A DNA stretch of 64,000 nt, taken from Rallus limicola (Eukaryota > Chordata > Aves > Gruiformes > Rallidae). Numbering within the stretch: the stretch's first letter is position 1; each line of letters starts with the position of its first letter. Under the pieces are notes generated by a model, which saw nothing but the letters and a program-made list of their open reading frames with translations, did no database searches and was not told the origin of the DNA. The stretch lies in assembly GCA_022605955.1 (NCBI GenBank), contig JAKCOZ010000005.1:54809762-54873761 (forward strand). Direction: 5' to 3'. Below are positions 34,811 to 49,800 of this stretch, one piece after another. Both the position numbers and the translations under genes were made by a program.

Positions 34811-37800
34811 CTTGAAGGAAAGAAGAGAAAGAGCACATCGTATTAGAGAGCAGTTGCAATGACGTGGCAGTTTCCAGGTTGCACACTTACTAGCGATGGC
34901 TGGAATCGATACTTCGTCGTGACACATTCAAGTGCACTCCCCCCCCACCCAACCACCCACCCACCCCCCCACATTAAAAAAGACCCAACAAAACCCAAGC
35001 ACCCTATATACAACAACTAGCAGTTAATCAAAAAATTGTCATCATAAAGCAAGCTTCCTTCATATCAGGGTATGACTTCAATGCTGCACACGGTATTTCA
35101 ACCCATTACCTAACAGCTAGGATAAAACAAACCCCAACCAACAGCCCATCTCCACCTCCCAACACCCTGCCCCCCCCCTAAAAATGAGAGCAAACCAAAC
35201 TGGTCAAGGTGCAAACCACACTTCAAATTGTGCATGAGCAACTGAACTCTTACATGTCACAAGAACTTGGCACATGAGGTTTTGTTTAGTCATTTAGTAT
35301 CTTCAACCTCTAATTCAATGGATTTAGACCTGGACATCAGCCTTTGCATTACATGCCTGTCAGACCTGATGTTTGCAATGAATCTTGGTGCTCAGTGCCA
35401 CTACCCCAAACTCAAAGGGCTCACAGGAGGAATACAACAGCTATTTCCATCTTTTTGCCCCTGTGTGGTAAGATCCCAGTTGCAGGAAGATCTGTCATAC
35501 ACAGCTCAGACCAAACCCAAATGTAAATGTAGTACAAATTAAGACTCAAAAAATCACACACTGCTTTGGGTTGGAAGGGACCTCAAAGCCAACAAGTGCC
35601 ATGGGCAGGGACACCCTCCTCCAGCCCAGGGTGCCCAAAGCCCCATCCAACCCGGCCTTGAACCCTGCCAGGGATCCAGGGGCAGCCCCAGCTTCTCTGG
35701 GCACCCTGCGCCAGGGCCTCCCCCCTCCCCAGGAAGGATATCTGCCTCCCCTCTCCAGCTGCCCTCCTGCAGGTGAAGGCCATTCCCCTGGGCCTGGGTC
35801 TCCCTGCCCCTGGCACCAGCTCCTCTCCAGCTCTCATGGAGCCCTTCAAGGGACTGGAAGGGGCTCTAAGTTCTCCTGAGCCTTCTCTTCTCTAGGCTGA
35901 CCAAGCTGAATTCTCCCAGCCTGTCTCTAGAGCAGAGGGGCTCCAGCCCTCGCATTATCTCTGTGGCCACATCTGGACTTGCTGCAAGTCTGTCTTGTCT
36001 TGGGGACCTCAGGACTGGATGCAGCACTGCAGGGGGGTCTCCCCAAAGGAAAGGGGCAAAACCCCCTCCCTAGACCTGCTGGTCACACTGCTTTTGATGC
36101 AGCCCAGGACACGGGTGGCATCTGGGCAGCAAACTCATGTTGCTGGGTCATGTTGAGCTTCCCATCCTTTATCTTCCCACCCAAGATTCCCCAGAAGTCT
36201 AAAGTACAAGCAAAAAAATCTACACTGGTGTTCACAAGAAGGTAAAATACACAACTTCTGAAAGTATGTCCCTCTGAGTTGCTTTCCCCTCTTTCCTGCA
36301 AACACACTGAGCAGAGCTCTCCTGTAACTGCTAAGCTGTGTACCAACTCCAAGTAATAAAAACTTGTTTTGCCTCTTTACTATTGTCCAACCCAATTATT
36401 TAAGGATTCTGCTATTAAGGACAGATCATGTTATACAAGAACACAGACTGAAGTAATAAGCTAACTATGTCCCATGACAATGTACATTTGGATGTTAAAC
36501 AAGAGCTGAAGAAAGACCATATATGAAAATACAGCTTGAGCAGTTTCTGCTGCAAACAACTGATCATGGCTGGTTTTAAGCCCACTAACAGCTATTTCTA
36601 AACCAGCATCTGATGTCACTCTATGTAGAGCTACATACATACAACTCCCCCAGTCCAAAAAAAAGTCAATGACCCCAGCTCAAAACCCAGGAGTCCCTTC
36701 TCCTCCAAGAAAAAAGCAGGGAAACTCATTGACATCCCCCACCCCCCCAAAACTGGGAACAAAATATTAGTCTGTATTTGCAGAGCAGCTTAACAGACTC
36801 TATAGATCCTGTGGCCCTGCTGTCTTTAGACTTGTTTCCATTCTCCCTCACCTTTCCACCAGCTCACCTGGCTTGTTGCTGAGCTACTTCAAAAAACAAC
36901 CTGGTAGCAAGCAAACCTTTCCTTTTTCTCTCCATCAGGTTTGTTTTCTGCAGTCTGAGTAGCAGCTAAGCCCATATAGAAGAGGGAGGCACCTTCGATA
37001 AGATGTTAAGGCCCTTTGAAATGTAAACTCAAGTTTCAAGCCCTTCTGAGCACATTCCAAGGGATAATTCTCCCCACAGTTTCTCAGCCTCAGAATGTTT
37101 GAAAGAATAGCAAAATCTGGAGCTAACAACCCCATGAACAGCATACACCAGGGCAAAATAAGACCTAAAAGTAGCTCATTTTCCAAAAAGGGACTGAGTC
37201 ACACATTAAAATATTAATAGTCAAGAGTTCTTAAATTACAGCAGGACAGTCTGCTGTACCTGCAATGCTTAAGGCAAGCTAATTCAACTCCTAGTCTTAA
37301 GGCAAGATTTGGAGATTGAAGTTCTCTTGCTGGCACTACACAGAGTATTACTATCAAGTCTTGTGACTTGATCAATTCTTCTTAACATCCCTAATCTATT
37401 AAAATGAGTATCTAGTCAAATTATAAAAGCTCAACAGCATACCTGAAGAGTGCTATTTTCTACACAATCATGCACCTTCTTGAGTCACACTGAAACAAAG
37501 CATCACCCCAAAGGGGAAATGTGACCCACATAAATCCACAGTGCAGGAGACTCTTATTAAAACTCCAGCTACAAATGGCATTCCCTCTTGTAAAAGTTTA
37601 GTAACCTGGCAGAGTGATACAACACATCTGTATTCAACTGCAAGCTTGCACACCTTGTGATGCTAAAAGACTCCCAACACTGCAGATGACTGAATGTAAG
37701 GGAGTGGTTAAATGTTGAAATTCAGGTTCTTTGGAATCCCACTACTTGAGTGAATGCTCATCTTGAAAGCAAATTTGCTCTGGTATTTCTAAGGAAGACT

Positions 37801-40800
37801 CAGCACAATGAAAAAAATAATTCCCAGGTCTCAACATCCTGTGTTGATCTCAAAGGGCTAAAGACATGTTTTTATTATCTAAAAAGGCAACTCAGCCATG
37901 TTTTGTCCAAATCTCATTAGCTTCATTTTGTGAAGGATTCACCTCTTCCTGTTTGAGACTTCAATCAAACCCCAAACCCTAAATCATTACATTTATTTCT
38001 GGTCCCATAGGGTCTATTTTGTCATACACATATGCCTGTTAAATCCTCTAATAACACAATCACATCCTCCCCTGGAGACCAGCAAAGGTCTGATTTGATT
38101 TAACAGCATTTTCTGCACAAGCTGCAACTTTCTGAAGGCTGTTACTTTCTCTGATGCCTTAAATTTCATAAACCTAACGTTTTAGCTTGTCTCATTTTAG
38201 CTTTGTTTAGAAGAAAGAAATCTTTGGCAGTGAAAGTAGAGTGCAATGTTTCTTGTTATTACATTTTCATACTCAACTGAAGAAAAATGGAGAGGTTGAG
38301 GCTTTCTTGCTTCTGGAATTCAAAAGCTGAATGCACTCAGGTTGAGAAACAGAGTAATAGAGTGAATGCAGCCACATCAAATAAGAAAAAAGGAAGAAAG
38401 AACTCTCTCAGCACTCACAGAAGAGGCTGCTATTCTTACCTGTCTGGCATATTGTCATACTCAAGCTATGGGTGTTTGTCCAGTGTCCTTAATCAGTTTA
38501 ACACCCTTAACATTTAAGGTAGCACCCAAAATAAAACATTTAACCCCTCTGATGGTTTGTTGATTAAGAAAAAGCAAAGATGCCAGTAGCTTGATAATGT
38601 CTCATAGGATTGTAAAAATTAAATGTGTATTTTTGTGTAAGCATAGTACTGGATTAAAGTGACACACCTACTGGTGTGGTGGAAAAAAAAACATTTTAAA
38701 TCACTCTCAACTTTCAATGGAAATTCCCAGAAGAAGTTGCAATTCCTTTTCACATTGTGTTTTACTTAATAAAAACCCCAAGTCCTTAAGAGTCCCACCT
38801 ATCAGAGTCTTACTTTGATTAGTTACCAGTTTTATATAGTACATTACTTCAGTAACACAAAGTGAATGGTTGGTATGCAGATTACTTCCAGTCATTTGTT
38901 ACAGATGGAAAAATCCATGTATAAATGAACAACTCCTCCTTTCTAATTGTGATTAAGGGATGTAACAGTTCCACATGAAGGTCCCAAGCAGTAAAGTTTC
39001 CAAAAATTGCTTGTCAGTAAAAACTAAGCAAACACACAAAAAGCAGCCAGATGCCAAACTTGCTGAAGTTAGCACATGCTTGCCTTTCTACACTGGAAGA
39101 ATAATGCCTTCAAAACTATTCAGCTTCACCTGATTTATTTCCATAGCTGACATTTTCTATGCACTTAGCCCATAAAGTTATTCTAAGTCACTGTGACCTG
39201 CTGGAAACTCAGGCATTACATCTTGAAAGCCTTCAGTTCACTACCCCAAATATTAGAAAATCATTAACATCAAATGCCTAAGGAAGTCACCAAGGTTAAA
39301 AAACCAAACCAAAACCCCACAACACAGAAAAAAACACACTACCAAAAAACCCCATAAACAAAACAAGGATCCCTCAAGTTTTGTAGTGCTCTATCCAGAC
39401 ACTCTAGCTCAAAGCATGCTGTTGAGTACCTTCTTCAGCCCTGAAGGTTATTTCTAGTTCAACCACTCAGCCCCAACATCAGGTCACTTCCCTCATGCCT
39501 ATTCTAATATAGGTTATGGCCAGCTCCATGGCCAGCTCCTCCCTCCACAAAGATCCCATCCCAGCCAACTGGAAGGATAGTGCCTCTCAACTTTGAAGCA
39601 CAGCATAAACTACCTTTTAGGCAGCTGACCACAGAAGTTTGCACTGCAAATCACTTGTTGCATAGGCCTGGCTTAGTTTTTCCCCACTAAATTAGCTTAC
39701 AGGGACAGAAAAAAAACAAGCCCCAAACCTGTCCTTAATCACTAAAATATTGCATTATACTTTGAAATGCCAGCATATCAGTGGGTTTGCAAGGTTTTCA
39801 CCTATGGTGTTGTATAAAACCTTTATTTTTCAGGACTCCATGTTGACACCTCAAAAGTCCAAACTCTGAAAAGCAATACACTCAACGAAGCATGCATCAG
39901 CTTATATGCCACAAGTTATTACAATTAAGTATATTTACTGCTTCTATTCCATAATTAGATTGAAGGGAAGAGTTTCCAAGCAGCCTTTGGAAATTTTTCA
40001 TGACACCCACAGCTGCACATTCACATTGCTAATCCTATTCCAAGCAAGTTTCAGAAAATAGTGTGTTTTTTTTTATTCTAGTTCATCTTATACCAAGTAG
40101 CAGCATCTTTTAATTTTCATCATGCATCTGATTGTCTTAGGGGATGCAGAAAAATATCTTAGGAGCAGCAGAGATGATTAAACTATTTACACACCTCACA
40201 AAGACAAATTACAGTGATACACTACTTCATGTTTGGTCAGCTCTAGGCATCAATCAGCCAGTCAGAAACTGTTCCCCCAACAAATGTTGTCAAAACTGGT
40301 GAGGACAAGTGTCTTGGCTCTGTTGGACAGAGCTTTTAATGGGTGGCTAGTTGGATTTTTAAGTTTCTGGTCATTGCTAAAAACCAGGCAATCCTCCACT
40401 CACTAAGTAACCAACAGCCTTATTTTGTACTATGTGTATCTGCAAGAAGCCTACACTTGGTGGCAAAGAAGAAAACATGAAAACATCAGTTATTTGTTGC
40501 AGATAAGCTGTACAAGAAAAACAAATCTATCAAATCAGTGTGAGTGACCAGTGTAGGAAGTCAGAAATAGACTCTTGCACTCTGTGTAGCACAAGCATAA
40601 GCTCCCATTTCAAAACTCGGTGCCAGCACAAGACTCAGCTGATGCCAAAAGCCCCCAAGAAGCAGGGCATAAGTAGTTCAAAATCATCATCCCACAACAC
40701 ACAGTTACAGTTTCCAAACCAGAGCTGAAACATGCCTGCACCCATCCAGCAGAGACTTTAAGGAGCTTGAATTGCAGTGCCTTTGATTAAAGGGGGACAG

Positions 40801-43800
40801 AAATCGTCTCTGGAAAATGCCCTGTGCACTTAGTACAAAGCATTTACACAGCACCATAGATGAAAACCTGTGACTAAGATTTAATGAGGTCACACTGCAG
40901 ACTAGCCTGCAATCTTTATCACATTTATTTCATTTTTGCAAAGATAAAAAGAACCTCAGTAAAGACTCCTGGACTAATATTGCAATGGTAGAAAAAAAAA
41001 CAAACCCACAGACCCAGGAGAGATCATTATGTGTATACCTGTTAGATAGCCCAATTTAGAAATGAAATTACATGAGAAGCTGTACAAACACATTCATAAA
41101 TCATATGGTAATTACTGCAACACTGGTAGCTGGAGTAGACATAGCCAGTTCTACTACTGACTAACAACAGCAGGCAATTCACTTTTCTGCATCTCAATTC
41201 TCCAACTGCCTCGTGAGCAGTGTGATACCATTCCTCAAGTTCACTGGTTTTAAAATCCTGAATACTCTTAACAGCAGCAAGAGAATTCAAGATCTTAGTG
41301 GAAAGCAACGTGAAAAACAAACAGAACTTTGATTTATTAGCTTGATGTAGCAAGAGGCCAAACAGATTAGAGCAAAGCATATTATGTGTGATGGTGGAAG
41401 CAACAACTCCAAGCAAACTTTAAGAATTACAGAAATATTAGGCAGCATTACACTGCCTGAGAACAACAGAAATTATGGGGGGGTGGTGGGGTAGAACCAA
41501 ACCAGTAAGCAGAGGCACAAAGGAATCTGAAGGGAAGAATAAATATCTCAAGCAATGAATGTAAGTGCAGAGACATGCACAGATGCTGCACGAGCCAGCA
41601 CATGAGCAGCAAGAAAAAGAAACAGAGTATGTGCCACAAGTCCCGTGACAGGGATTCAGCTTTGGGTAAGAAAGTTCACCAGCAGCAGGACAATTGAGGG
41701 AGCAGTTGAAAGGAGGTAACAGAGAGATCAAAGGATCATTAACTCTGACACAGCTCACATATCAGGAACAAGCTAACAATTGCATTGTAGCGAGGAGATG
41801 AAAGTTAAAGGGACAGATAACCAGATTAAGGAGGATGGATGCAGGAAGAGTTCCTCACAAGTTAAACATGTCATGTAAAGGTAGTTAGCTGCTTTATAGA
41901 ACACCCACCAAAACCAAAGAGCATGGAGTGTAATCTGGTAAAAGGAAAGACTAATAACATACAGGCTAGAGAAACCTTGACAGTGATTTAAGTCACTTTC
42001 CTTCCAAGTTTCTGGTGACATGCTAAACCACGGGAGCTAAGTTAGTGCTATGCCACACGGTTCTGTGCTGTCAGAATAGCCTGACAGGCTGCAACACCAC
42101 AGCACGTACTGTTCCAGGCTCTTCCTGCATTCTGGAAGTATGACACACAAGGTGCAAGCTACACTGCTCAGCAGCACCTAAAACTAGAGCCTTTGGAGGA
42201 AAAATGTGCCTGTGACCGCAGGCTGGGGCAGCTTCCCAAAGTAAAACAGAACCTGAAGTACTGAATTAAAGCACGAATGTAGAAAATCCCTTCTCCTATT
42301 TGTGCCATATCATTTCCTGAGGTGATTTTTCCTTTTATTATAAAAGGAATAGCTTCTTACCAACCCACTCCCCACCTAAATAAAAAGAAAAATCCTGTAG
42401 AAGAAAAACCTGTGACATGAACCCACAATAGGAGAATGCAAACCATTTACAATATGAAAGTTTCTGATTATAAAATCTTACCTCATCACAATCTCCTTCA
42501 ACCATAGCATAAATAGCTTTCTTAACCAAGTTTGTACCTGAAATATAGATTTCAGTAAGTGTCAGAGTTGCAATGCAAAAGATGCTGGTTTATATATGAC
42601 TAATGTGTGCTACCTACATGATATGACACCTGGGGAAAGCAGGGAGGAAAAAATAAAAGGAACAAGAAGATGCAGTCAAGTTGTAGTCTCAAGTTTAAAC
42701 AATAATCTGCAAAGTTGTCCAGAGACTCAGCTTGAGTGCAAGATTCTTCTACCACAAGGATATTAGAAACAGGCTTCTATGTTTAACATAGTGTTATATA
42801 TAGCCTTCCAAGATGTGATTCATTCCTTTTTGTTGCATTTAAAGTCAAAATCTGCTGGCACGTACTTGAAGGACATTCATCTTCCAAGGGAATTTCCTCC
42901 TACTAAAACAAATACTTCCATTAGTTACAGAACTTATGAAACCACTTTTCTTGTGGCTCAGTCCCATTTGGATTTGCTAGTATCTAATATGGTCAAAGCC
43001 CATCCCTTCCCCTCAGACAAGGATTAATTTATCATTATTTTTCATCTATTTCACAACAGTTCTACAAATGTAATATCCCTACCTGTCTGTAGAATTGGGG
43101 TGAAATTGAAAGTTGATTTCAAAGTTATTAGTGGAAAAAACTGCTGTTCAATGAAATTGCATAAATCTCACTTCCATAAGAAGGCTAAGGAAAAGGAAAA
43201 AAAACCCCAAGGAATCTAGAGAATGTTTTAAAGTAGTCTCAAAACTTTAATAAATTAAGATTATTTTTTTTTTTCAGTGAACATATGACAAAAACTGTAC
43301 TACATATGAAACAGATCTTCAGATTAACAGCACACTTTGAGAAACAGCAAGGTGGCAAATGTAGGAAACACTCAAACATACATAATACTAAAGCAAGCAA
43401 GGCTTTAAATCTAAATTCTATTTATATAATTGTAAAATAATGAACTGACTTAAAGCAAGGGAAAAATTTTGCAGAGATCTTCATAATAACAGCATTAGTT
43501 CTTATTTAGTTATGAATCCAAGCCCCTGCAATTAAATTATGGCAGGCTCCTTCATGACTCAGCTAAAAGGAAAGGAGAGACAGTGCAGTATCTTCTTCCC
43601 TCTGCTCCACTACAGAAACCAACAATGGCTTTTGAATTGCACTGAGGGGGGGGGGGGGGGGAGGAAATCTGCACATGCTTGAATAGTTACAATAATAAAT
43701 GGTGCTTCAAGTTTTTCAGAATTGCCTTTTTCACCCCCCCCCCCACCTGAAGAGGGGAACAAACACAATGGTACCATTCTGCAATGGAACACCCTGTTTT

Positions 43801-46800
43801 TTCCAGTGCAAATAATTTTCAGTGTTTAATCACAATAGTATGAGCTGTTCAGCCTGCATGAGCAGTGAAGCACATTTCTAGCCTTTAAAGATGATGTCTA
43901 TGTTTTCAGTTTAGAGTGTTACAAAATCTTAAGGTCACAATAACCAACACCAAAAAAAAAAAATTAAGTTCTGTAAGAAGAGATCTTTAATTAAGCCAAC
44001 TAGAATAACTGGCATTAGAATGAAAATCCCTTCATCAGGGCAAAACTGATTAATGAGGGAGGGCAAACTCCCTGTCAAGAGTGATTTCTTTTACCATATA
44101 ATAGCTGAACAAAACAGATCTCCATTTCACTCATTCAAGTGGCAATACATTACTCTTTTTATTCACTTATTAATACAACAAGCTACATACATTCTCCCCA
44201 ACAGGCAATATATGCATAATTGATATGGAAAAGCCAGGGGCTAAGTTCACTGAAAAAAGACTGAACACAACATAAATACAGTGATGAGGGCACAGAGAAA
44301 AAAGGCAAAACAATTCCCACTTGACAGTGGTAACAGGCAGAGGAAAGGGGCTGCTGCCTGCCTTTCTTTTTAGCTTTACTGTATCCCAGGTGTAAATCTC
44401 ATGAGGCATTTCAGGTTATTTTAACAAAATTAAAAAGCCACTGGGGAACTCGCGTGTGGGGATGGACAGACAAACCCCCACATCTAAAAGTTCAGTTCTG
44501 TTTAAACCTTTATGACAGCTACAGTTATCCCAGCTATAGGATTTAAGTAAGAAATAACAAAAAAGGCTATTCTTACCAATTCCTTTTCTTCTGTATTTGG
44601 AATCCACTGCTAACATGGCTATATAACCTCTGCGGAACATCTTTTTGTGCATATCCAGCTTGCAGACGATGGCACCTACACACTCCTCACCTACCATGGC
44701 CTTAAAGACAAACATACACGTATGCATTCTCAGTTGGTGATCTACAAGTAGCTACTAAAAGTAGTAAACCAGTTCATTTGAAGTGAAACAGCCACACAAA
44801 ATTTGTTTGCATAAAGCTATTAAAAAAAAAAAGAAAATTAAAAAAAAACACTAAACAAATTTTAAAACCATCTCCAAAGTGATAGATAAGGTTAAAGGAC
44901 TCTTATTTCTTTATTACATTCAAATAAGGTTACAATCAATTAACAACCAGTGAATTGTCCTGGAGAGAATCACAGTACTATTTCCATGAAGTCTACATGC
45001 AAGAACACATGTGATGGAAAGAAAGAAAGAAAAAAAGAAAGAAGGAAAAAAAAAAAGACCAGGTTGAGGCATTAATCATCCTTTCACATGGACTGCTATT
45101 GGGGGAGCAGTCCATTCCTGCTGTATAGTGATCTGAATTTTCATGTAACAAGGGCTGTGGTAGATAACATGCTTAATTTTTGTCTGGTTTTAATGTCAAG
45201 GCCACAATGGATCAGAGAAAAATGTTGCTGTGTTTAATCTTTAGGAACTGTCATTTTCAGTCATATGACTCCCCAAGAACAAACAAAAAAACCCCACAGA
45301 GTTAATTTTACACATTTTAACTGTTCAGAGATTTCATTTGTTAAGAGCTAGGCACTGACAGTTAATCCCAGTGGCATTGTCACAAAAAGTGTGATCAAGG
45401 AGATGAAGTTATTCTGAAATATTAAGAAACCCCCCCAAAATAAAAGAATCTGACTCCTCCCCATGCACTCATCAAACTACTTCCACAGCCACTGTGTTCA
45501 CCAGAATTTTACCATGAAATATATTAAAAAGGGTGTAGGATATCTAAGTCATATGTTAACTGAAGGATTAGGCAGCATGAGAGATTAATGACATTATAAC
45601 CTGCAGCAGTAAAAATGAATAATGCTGCAGAGTAGGATGGCATCCAAGGGGAGAACGAATTACTATTCATTCAGGAAAGATTGACAGAGATGAAAAGGAA
45701 ACTGGTATTTGTATGTACAGGTGTGTAAGTGGATCCACAGGCTCTGACAGACCTGTATCTTGGGGGGGGGAACCAGCCTTCAGCTTGAGTGTAGCAACTA
45801 AACCAGGACTACAGCACATGATTGGCACAAGCATGTGCTGGCACCAGTGCTTCTGTCCAAATTTACAACAGTAAGACATGTCAGATGAACAGGACTTGCC
45901 AGAGCCAGTATTGCCAGGCCTCTGTGCAGCCCACCTGTGAACCCAGCACCCTCTTCTCCACTCTACGGTACATATTCTATAGCCTCCAGCCACCTGAACC
46001 ATTTTGTACACAGCTTGTAGGCTGAGACTCTAAGGACAGAAGATTCATCCATGCAGATCATACTGAAGATACAGACCCACAGTTCTTTCACCCCAAGAAT
46101 AACGTCTTCTAGCATCTCTACCTGGATGGTGGTTATTAACCAAGTTAGCTGTCAAACAGAAGCTCTGTCAAAGGTGAAATGAAGCAGCCAAATACATACA
46201 AGCTGCAATTCCACAACTGTATGAAGCAGCGTGATCATAACACCACTTCTAATATAGTTTAAGCTCATCAAGTGCATTTAATTATTACTAAGGTTTTATT
46301 TGGCAGGAAAACACATTTTTTAGCATTATCATAGAATCACAGACTGGTCTGGGTTGGAAGGGACCCCAAGGATCACAGAGCTCCAACCCCCCTGCCACAG
46401 GCAGGGACACCAACCTCCAGGCCTGGAGCTACACAAGGTTGCCCAGGGCCCCAGCCAACCTGGCCTTGAACACCTCCAGGGATGGGGCATCCACCCCTTC
46501 TCTGGGCAGCCTGTTCCAGCCCCTCACCACTCTCTCTGAAAAAGAACTTCCCCCTAATACCTCATCTAAACCTTCCCTCCTTCAGCTTCACTCCATCCCC
46601 CTTGTCCTGCCATTGTCTACCCTTTAAAAAAGCTGATTCCCCTCCTGTTTCTCTGCTCCCTTCAGGGACTGGCAGGCTGCAATGAGGTCCCCCCACAGAC
46701 TTCTCTTCTCCAGGCTGAACAAGTCCAGCTCCCCCAGCCTCTCTCCATAGGGGAGCTGCTCCAGCCCTCTAAACCCTCAACAATCTAAACAAGTGGGTTT

Positions 46801-49800
46801 TTAAAGCAAAAACTGCAGCATGATCTAAAGTGACTGAAAGACCCAGTCTCTAAGCATTCTTTCCTCTGTTCCAAAACACAGTTTATTCCACAGAAAAGCT
46901 GTACTTCTCCTAACGCTGCGTATGCAAAGCGTCAGCTCAAGGCAAGTTCTGTAACTTGGCTCAGACCTGAGAAAACCTGGAAGTTAAATAAGGAATATCA
47001 TCAGACAGACTGCTCATAACACTGCTAGAATTACACAGAGCACCTAGCTGTAATTTTATACCTCACTGAAGGAAAGCAGCACAACGCTAAGGAGCGTGTT
47101 ATAGTTATGCTTTGCCCTGCAGTGAACACGTGCAAAGCGTTGATCCTAACTATCATGTGGGGAACTTAAGATTTGCAAGAGCAGTGACACTCTAGACATC
47201 AAATATCTGGGCTCCTTCTCGTTTAGGGCACTTCTCAGAAAAAGCTATGTTCAGGAATCATGTATTTAAAAGCTAAATGAAGAGTAAATAATTTTGTTTC
47301 AGTGATCAAAGGAGGAGGGACCCGAGGGTTTTACCACTGTTGCCAGAGAGCTGAATGAAGTTACTTTGCTACTGGTTCCCCAAACTCTGAAATCTATTTC
47401 TCTGTCTCTAGGCTGGTAAGTGTCAGTCACCTCCACTTACTGTATCAATTTCAACTCTAATTTGAGGGTGGTTTTTTTCTTTCCTCTCCTTTCTCCTTCC
47501 TTCCCACCCAACCTACACCTGGAAAAGAATCTAAAATGTGCTGTAGAATTTGTAATTTAATTCTTTGGAGAAGGTTAAACTGTGTAAATAAAAACAAACC
47601 AAAAAGACTGGACTAGGGAGAGCAGGGAGAAGAGATGAAAAGTAGTTCCCACACAACACCATTTATGAATCAAGATAATCATGGGCCAAATTTTCTTGTC
47701 AAGTGTACAAGACTACTTCCAAACATACCAGCTTCTACAAACAGAATTCAGACAAAGTTACTATTAGGTATTAAAAACCCCAGAGAGTACTATAAGATTT
47801 ACTTCAATTGTAAATCATTTGCTGGATTAACATACATGAATTCATATCCAATATTTGCATTGACTTTGTTCTTATGAATAAGTTTAAATGTTAAACCATT
47901 TGGTATCTTCATATTTGTGACCATGTATTACTAGGAGAGGTAGCACAGAAGTGTCTGTAAATCAGCAAAAACATCACTTTCCACAAAATTAAACAGTTGG
48001 CATTAACTTCATGAGCAAAGATGGCATTATGTCTGGCAGCCACAGTCTGAGCATACATCTCACACCCAGATTCTGTGATATTTGTTCCTATTTACAGAAG
48101 TCTAGAACAACCAACTAGGCCCTGAAAGAGAAGTATTTTATGATTCAAATGCTGTGGAACCTGCACAACTGCAATACAGCTTCCCTGCCACACACGTGCC
48201 AAAAACCCATCCCCAAGTGTCACAGGAACAGCTCTGTAGGAATCCTCTGGCTTCTGTGCAGCAATCATGTCAGTGCAGGCCATGAGAGCACAGGGTTAGG
48301 CTAATGGTTTTAACCTAAAGCCTGGCAGTCTTCACAATGCTGGGAAATCACTAAGTTGCTCTGTTCCCACTCTATGGAACTGGACACGAGTAATTCCCTG
48401 CTGGGCAAGGGTACTGCAGGAGTAACTTACACTCACTACCTGTTGTTCATACTCAGACACTGCAAGGCCTGAGCTCTTCACAAAGCCTGGCAGTGAGAAG
48501 CAGCACAGCGAGCTTGTATCTAAACCCACAATCATTCCTAAGAGGAAACTGCAGCACAGGGAGTTTGCAAATTGGGACTGGATATTAATGGAATTTCTTT
48601 CTACGTCTGCCATGAGGCTAGGAAGGCTTCCCAGACAGTTCACTAACTTTTCTGGTTCTTCTTTTATGTCCCAAGTTTTCCACAAGAGAAAAAACAGGGA
48701 CGATGTCTTACAAGTCTTGATTTCAACATGAGGTGTGCTCAGACTCATGAATAAAATCCAATTTAAAAAAAAAAAAAGCAAGGCATTAGTATAAAACAAG
48801 ATCTTAACTGCAGTCATTTAGGATTTACAACACATCTAAAACCACTTACACAGAATTAATAGGTTATTTTTAAACTTGTGAAAGTTTAAATTATAAACGC
48901 TGCCATAGCTAGTGGCAAAGTTAAGAACCCAATAAAAGCAACAGATTTTCCAGATTTTTTCTTAAAAGGCAGCTGAATGGTGCAGTATTGTGAGTTACAG
49001 GAGAGGTTACAACACTCCAGCCAGAACCCTGCTTTTATTACATCCTGTCTTATCCAAACTTTGGCAGAGAGCAAGGTTTCCTAAGCTCACCTCTTCCACG
49101 CTAAAGTATTTTGAAAACAATTTTCTGAAATACTTAATGTATCAGTCCTAAATGGAAGGTTTAGAACTTTAACACTGCTAAGACTAGAAGCCATGTAAAC
49201 ACTTTAAAAGCAAGCTACAACTTTGAAAATGAATTTAAAATACATATGGGGACAACACTGTCATGATGCTTAAAAAAATACTTCACCCAAAACAAAATAT
49301 ATCACTTTCCTCTGTCATTTTTTGATGAAGCAGTGGTTATCATAGGTAGTTTGAAGAGAAACTGGGCTGACAGAGCTCCTGGGAGTAAGTAAAAAGCAGA
49401 CATTTCACAGGGCATCCACACCTAGCTGGCAGTGTGAACCTGCTCTCACAAAGACAGGTGATGCCCGAGTTTAAGCAGACAGCTGCAGTTTATGGAGGAG
49501 GAGAAGGTTATTCCCTTGCCACAGCTCACTCACACCATGCTGCAGTGTAACACATCAGGACTGACCATCAAGCATTCCCAACCTGTTACTCTTAAAGTCA
49601 GGAAGGTGGTTACACAGGTGAATGTGATGTTGAAATGAGGAGGTTCTGAGGATCCCTACTATCTGCAGGTCCTTTTAGAGTGGAATATGGATTTTTTTTT
49701 TTAATGTTTGTTTAGGAAGTGGTTGGATACAGTGAAACCACTGCAGTGACAAATTAGAATTGGTCCTGTCTTCCCTCCAGCTGCACATTCTTGACTCTTC

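Larger units (their letters stand above)
34811..42481 (-). other. NAA30 intron 3
   Basis: About 7.7 kb with GT-AG ends. It holds one CR1 copy (35551-36170) and a C-rich tract (34939-34970) close to the acceptor. The rest is AT-rich without any recognisable gene. Confidence 0.9.
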
